Shown here piece by piece: positions 5,700 through 7,966 of a DNA stretch of 7,966 nt. The first letter of the stretch is position 1. Every line of letters begins with the position of its first letter. Below the pieces are notes generated by a model. It was not told where the DNA came from. It was given only the letters and a program-made list of their open reading frames with translations, and ran no database searches. The position numbers and the translations under genes were made by a program. Where the stretch lies: assembly GCA_026988195.1 (NCBI GenBank), contig JALSLS010000411.1, forward strand, positions 1 through 7,966. The letters run 5' to 3'. Source of the DNA: Methylomonas sp. GTDB lineage: Bacteria > Pseudomonadota > Gammaproteobacteria > Methylococcales > Methylomonadaceae.

Positions 5700-5732
5700 T
5701 TAGTCAACCTTAAAAAACGTTTAAAAGACTAA
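5700..5732. repeat. Interrupted AT-rich inverted repeat in the convergent gap
   Basis: TTAGTC (5700-5705) pairs with GACTAA (5727-5732), and TTAAA (5710-5714) with TTTAA (5720-5724), giving an interrupted stem. It lies between the convergent cbtB and MCP genes and may help separate their transcripts. It is weak on its own. Confidence 0.3.
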
Positions 5733-5745
5733 TCCCAAAATTGTT

Positions 5746-5777
5746 AACTTAAGGAACGTGCACGTTTGCCTTAAGTT
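5746..5777. repeat. Near-perfect 32-nt palindrome in the convergent cbtB/MCP gap
   Basis: The left arm AACTTAAGGAACGTG (5746-5760) is fully complementary to CACGTT (5761-5766) plus CCTTAAGTT (5769-5777), with only TG (5767-5768) bulged out. Bases 5750-5762 (TAAGGAACGTGCA) are identical to the first 13 bases of intergenic repeat copy B at 2345. Its position suits a bidirectional 3'-end structure, but neither flank has a strong T-run. Confidence 0.65.
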
Positions 5778-5814
5778 CTTTTCAAAGAAAAAAGCAAAAT
5801 AAGAAAACACAGCA

Positions 5815-5832
5815 TACAAATAAATATTTGTA
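5815..5832. repeat. 18-bp AT-rich palindrome past the MCP stop codon
   Basis: TACAAATA (5815-5822) and TATTTGTA (5825-5832) are perfect inverted copies separated by AA, 28 bp beyond the MCP stop. A two-base loop is poor for an RNA hairpin. It may be a protein-binding site or simply AT-rich chance. Confidence 0.3.
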
Positions 5833-5860
5833 ATATGATGAATAGTTGCAAAAAAACAAG

Positions 5861-7486
5861 CTAAACTTTAAATACTGAAACAGCCTCATTAAGATTGGAA
5901 GCCATCTCTTTTAATTCTACGATAGTGGCATTCAATGTCTCTATTGATGAATTATTTTCATTTACCAGCTCTGAAATTTTTCCTACATCTTGAGCAACAT
6001 TCTTCACAACAGAATTTTGTTCACCCATAGCAACTGAAATGCTGTTAATTGAATCTCTCACCAAGGTAGTATTATCTTTAATAGCTACTATGGATTCGCC
6101 AGCTTTTTTTGCTTTTATAACACCCTCATTCACATTGTCATGGCCTTTTTTCATGCTTGCTACAGCATTGTTAGAATTGCCTTGAATTTCTTCAATAATG
6201 CTCGCCACTTCCTGAGTTGAATTTGATGTTCTTTCCGCTAAACCACGAACTTCATCAGCTACCACAGCAAAACCTCTGCCTTGTTCACCGGCACGAGCAG
6301 CTTCAATGGCAGCATTAAGGGCCAGTAAATTGGTTTGAGTGGCAATCTGGTTAATTACCTCAACCACCTCAGAAATATGCTGTGAACTATCACTCAATTC
6401 ACTGATAATTTGGGAAGATTCAGAGACTACATTGGCTATTCCGGTCATCTCTTCTGCCGCATCGTTAACAATCGTAAAGCCTTTATCAGCAGCTTCACCT
6501 GCCTGATCGGCCTGAGTTGCAGCATTGCTGGAATTTTGGGTTATTTCATCAATACTAGCGGTCATTTCTTCCATAGCAGCGGCTGTAGTCAAAGCATACT
6601 GGTTTTGTGCCTCGGCACTGACAATAATGACTTGACAAGCATCACCTAATTGGTTGGCCGCTTGTGTGACCTGTTCAGAAGTTGTTGTTATTGAATTAAT
6701 AATATGCTTTAAATTACCTTGCATGACTTTAATGGCATAAATCAGACTACTTGTATCATCTTTGTCTACACTGATGTCTCGCTGTAAATTTCCTTTAGCA
6801 ATCTCTTTTGCAATTCCTTGTACAAAAAAAGGATCAATCCCTAGCTGTGATTGTAATTTTTTAGTGATTACCCAAGCAATAATAAGTGATGTAAACAATG
6901 AAATAATAAATACAATGATTGTAAGCCTAGATGCAAAGTGGCTTTGTTTCACGATAGAATGGGTTAACTGGCTCACCTGCTTAATATGCTCATTTTCTAT
7001 CTGCTTTACAAGTTGGGTTAATGTTTCAGCCGTTTGATCAAAAGATTGCATAACCTGGTTTCCTGCTTCAATCCCTTGATAGGTATAGGCCTTTGCCATG
7101 CTTTTTCCTTGCGCATAGTATGCTTTAAACTGAATACTGAGTTGGTCTAGCTGACTGAGTGTCTCATTATCATCTAAAGATAACTGGCGAAATTTTTTGA
7201 TTGCCTTGTTAAATGCTTGCGCCGCATCTTCAGCATCTTGATAACCAGCCGGATCATGAGTAGCTGACACGTCAGTTAAAAACTGCTGTACTTGTACTAC
7301 ATTAAAGGCAATTTTCTGACTGAGCAATGCCTTGGGTAATACGTTTTCATTTGATTGATCAACCTTATCAGTAATCTCACCAAGTTCATAATAAGTTACT
7401 GTGGTGATAATAAATAAAAGACAAATAATAGAAAGATACCCTAGATAAATTCGGGTTTTAAAACTAATAGGTATTTTAGAAGACAT
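5861..7486 (-). CDS. Methyl-accepting chemotaxis protein
   Basis: This is a transmembrane chemoreceptor that would control CheA through CheW; its ligand is unknown. The 541-residue protein has TM1 (about 13-33), a periplasmic helical domain (about 34-187, four-helix-bundle type), TM2 (about 188-207) and a HAMP-like region (about 208-262, LGIDPFFVQGIAKEIAKGNL). The long cytoplasmic coiled coil carries the near-invariant hairpin tip: TNLLALNAAIEAARAGEQGR at 385-404, then GFAVVADEVRGLAERT at 405-420. Flanking Glu/Gln-rich helices such as AMEEMTASIDEI (304-315) are likely methylation sites. No NWETF-like CheR tether is present at the C-terminus. The ATG at 7486 directly precedes the basic start MSSKIPISFKTR; no good Shine-Dalgarno is seen. 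No che or flagellar gene is near, so it is a stand-alone receptor. It is convergent with cbtB. Confidence 0.95.
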   Translation of the reverse strand: MSSKIPISFKTRIYLGYLSIICLLFIITTVTYYELGEITDKVDQSNENVLPKALLSQKIAFNVVQVQQFLTDVSATHDPAGYQDAEDAAQAFNKAIKKFRQLSLDDNETLSQLDQLSIQFKAYYAQGKSMAKAYTYQGIEAGNQVMQSFDQTAETLTQLVKQIENEHIKQVSQLTHSIVKQSHFASRLTIIVFIISLFTSLIIAWVITKKLQSQLGIDPFFVQGIAKEIAKGNLQRDISVDKDDTSSLIYAIKVMQGNLKHIINSITTTSEQVTQAANQLGDACQVIIVSAEAQNQYALTTAAAMEEMTASIDEITQNSSNAATQADQAGEAADKGFTIVNDAAEEMTGIANVVSESSQIISELSDSSQHISEVVEVINQIATQTNLLALNAAIEAARAGEQGRGFAVVADEVRGLAERTSNSTQEVASIIEEIQGNSNNAVASMKKGHDNVNEGVIKAKKAGESIVAIKDNTTLVRDSINSISVAMGEQNSVVKNVAQDVGKISELVNENNSSIETLNATIVELKEMASNLNEAVSVFKV

Positions 7487-7707
7487 TGTAATTTGGTAAT
7501 TTTGTGAAGAGAATAAAAATATTTAGACAAATTAAAATATAGCATTCATTTTTCATAGAAAAGTAGGTATAACAAATAATAGTCTGAAATATAAAGTCAC
7601 TATTTACTCAAAAAACACTATTTGTAATTTTTACGCCTTCTACTACTATTAATAATTGACCACAGTGAACTTGCGTTTACTTTGTACAATCTTAAGGCTA
7701 GCAGGCT
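7487..7707. other. Divergent intergenic region between the MCP and an envelope protein gene
   Basis: This AT-rich 221-bp gap must hold the start signals of both flanking genes. CACTATTT occurs twice as a direct repeat (7598-7605 and 7616-7623), and ACTATTTGT (7617-7625) is partly inverted relative to ACAAATAATAGT (7572-7583). For the plus strand, TACAAT (7685-7690) is a possible -10, but TTGACC (7656-7661) is 23 bp away, too far for a normal -35. No flagellar sigma-28 type promoter was seen for the MCP. Confidence 0.4.
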
Positions 7708-7966
7708 ATGCACTATTTTCAAGTTTTTCAAAAAAATCGAATATTCATCAGTTATCGTTTTTTGTCTGTTCTATTGTTGCTGTGGGTCTCAACTATAAGC
7801 CATGCTACAGAAAATAATGATGACCACATTCGGGAAATATTGGAACAACTTTTACAAACCAAAACAAATGAGAAAGATCAAAAGATTGCTCAGTTAGAAG
7901 CCAGAATTAAAAAACTGGAAAACATGTTGCAGACTAAAACATCTGCCCCAATTGAATTATTGCATG
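7708..7966 (+). CDS. Secreted coiled-coil protein, porin-like N-terminus, 3' partial
   Basis: I do not recognise this gene. Eighty-six codons are visible before the window ends. The ATG at 7708 has AAGG at 7693-7696 and GCAGG just upstream. The product starts with a basic N-region, a hydrophobic core (FLSVLLLLWVSTI, 18-30) and a probable signal peptidase I site after SHA (31-33). The mature start, from TENNDD, leads into a heptad-like coiled coil (about 40-77, including EILEQLL and KIAQLEARIKKLENML). A signal peptide followed by a short coiled coil is typical of several trimeric outer-membrane porins and of some periplasmic adaptor proteins. The missing remainder decides which. It is divergent from the MCP. 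Confidence 0.7.
   Translation, partial: MHYFQVFQKNRIFISYRFLSVLLLLWVSTISHATENNDDHIREILEQLLQTKTNEKDQKIAQLEARIKKLENMLQTKTSAPIELLH

Noticed and set aside
5847..5863. T-run directly after the MCP stop codon (minus strand) as an intrinsic terminator
   Set aside because: No stable GC-containing stem precedes the run of seven T; the upstream sequence is the end of the coding region.
6410..7037. Plus-strand open frames 6410-6649 and 6762-7037
   Set aside because: They are antisense to the highly conserved MCP. Their Cys- and Ser-rich content is the usual by-product of the reverse frame.

Overview
This window looks like chromosome from an AT-rich gammaproteobacterium. The cobalamin genes, the YpfJ-type peptidase, the DUF3465 protein and the methyl-accepting chemotaxis protein (MCP) fit that class. 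A low-GC methanotroph of the Methylococcales or a related sulfur-oxidiser or symbiont lineage is plausible, but no marker gene here settles it. No rRNA, tRNA, CRISPR array or intact insertion sequence was seen.

Layout. Positions 1-1256 (+) hold cobyrinate a,c-diamide synthase (cobB/cbiA), cut at its N-terminus by the window edge. Its stop codon opens a degenerate intergenic repeat, followed by a long imperfect inverted repeat (1297-1376). Positions 1443-2342 (+) hold a YpfJ-family membrane-anchored zinc metallopeptidase with a perfect 45-bp in-frame tandem duplication just after its transmembrane segment. A second copy of the intergenic repeat follows (2345-2400), then a TTATAC hexamer tract (2478-2503).

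Positions 2511-4485 (-) form a two-gene AbiE-like (type IV toxin-antitoxin / phage abortive infection) operon. The regulator AbiEi comes first and the nucleotidyltransferase AbiEii second, with overlapping reading frames. Directly upstream is a four-half-site symmetric operator (4499-4551) that covers a good extended -10 promoter, so autoregulation is readily inferred. The regulator also carries a D...ExK signature in its N-terminal domain.

Positions 4766-5263 (-) encode a membrane-anchored DUF3465 protein, divergent from cbtB (5375-5560, +), the small histidine-tailed subunit of a cobalt transporter. The expected cbtA is absent. Only a 17-codon open frame overlaps the cbtB stop, followed by a perfect hairpin. 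The convergent cbtB/MCP gap (5561-5860) is rich in palindromes, one built on the core of the intergenic repeat.

Positions 5861-7486 (-) encode a complete transmembrane MCP with no other chemotaxis genes nearby. Divergent from it, a secreted coiled-coil protein (7708 onward, +) runs off the right edge; the start of a porin-like envelope protein is one possibility.

Functionally, cobB and cbtB both concern cobalt and cobalamin but are about 4 kb apart and not one operon. The AbiE-like pair lies between them as a self-contained, self-regulated defence or stability module.
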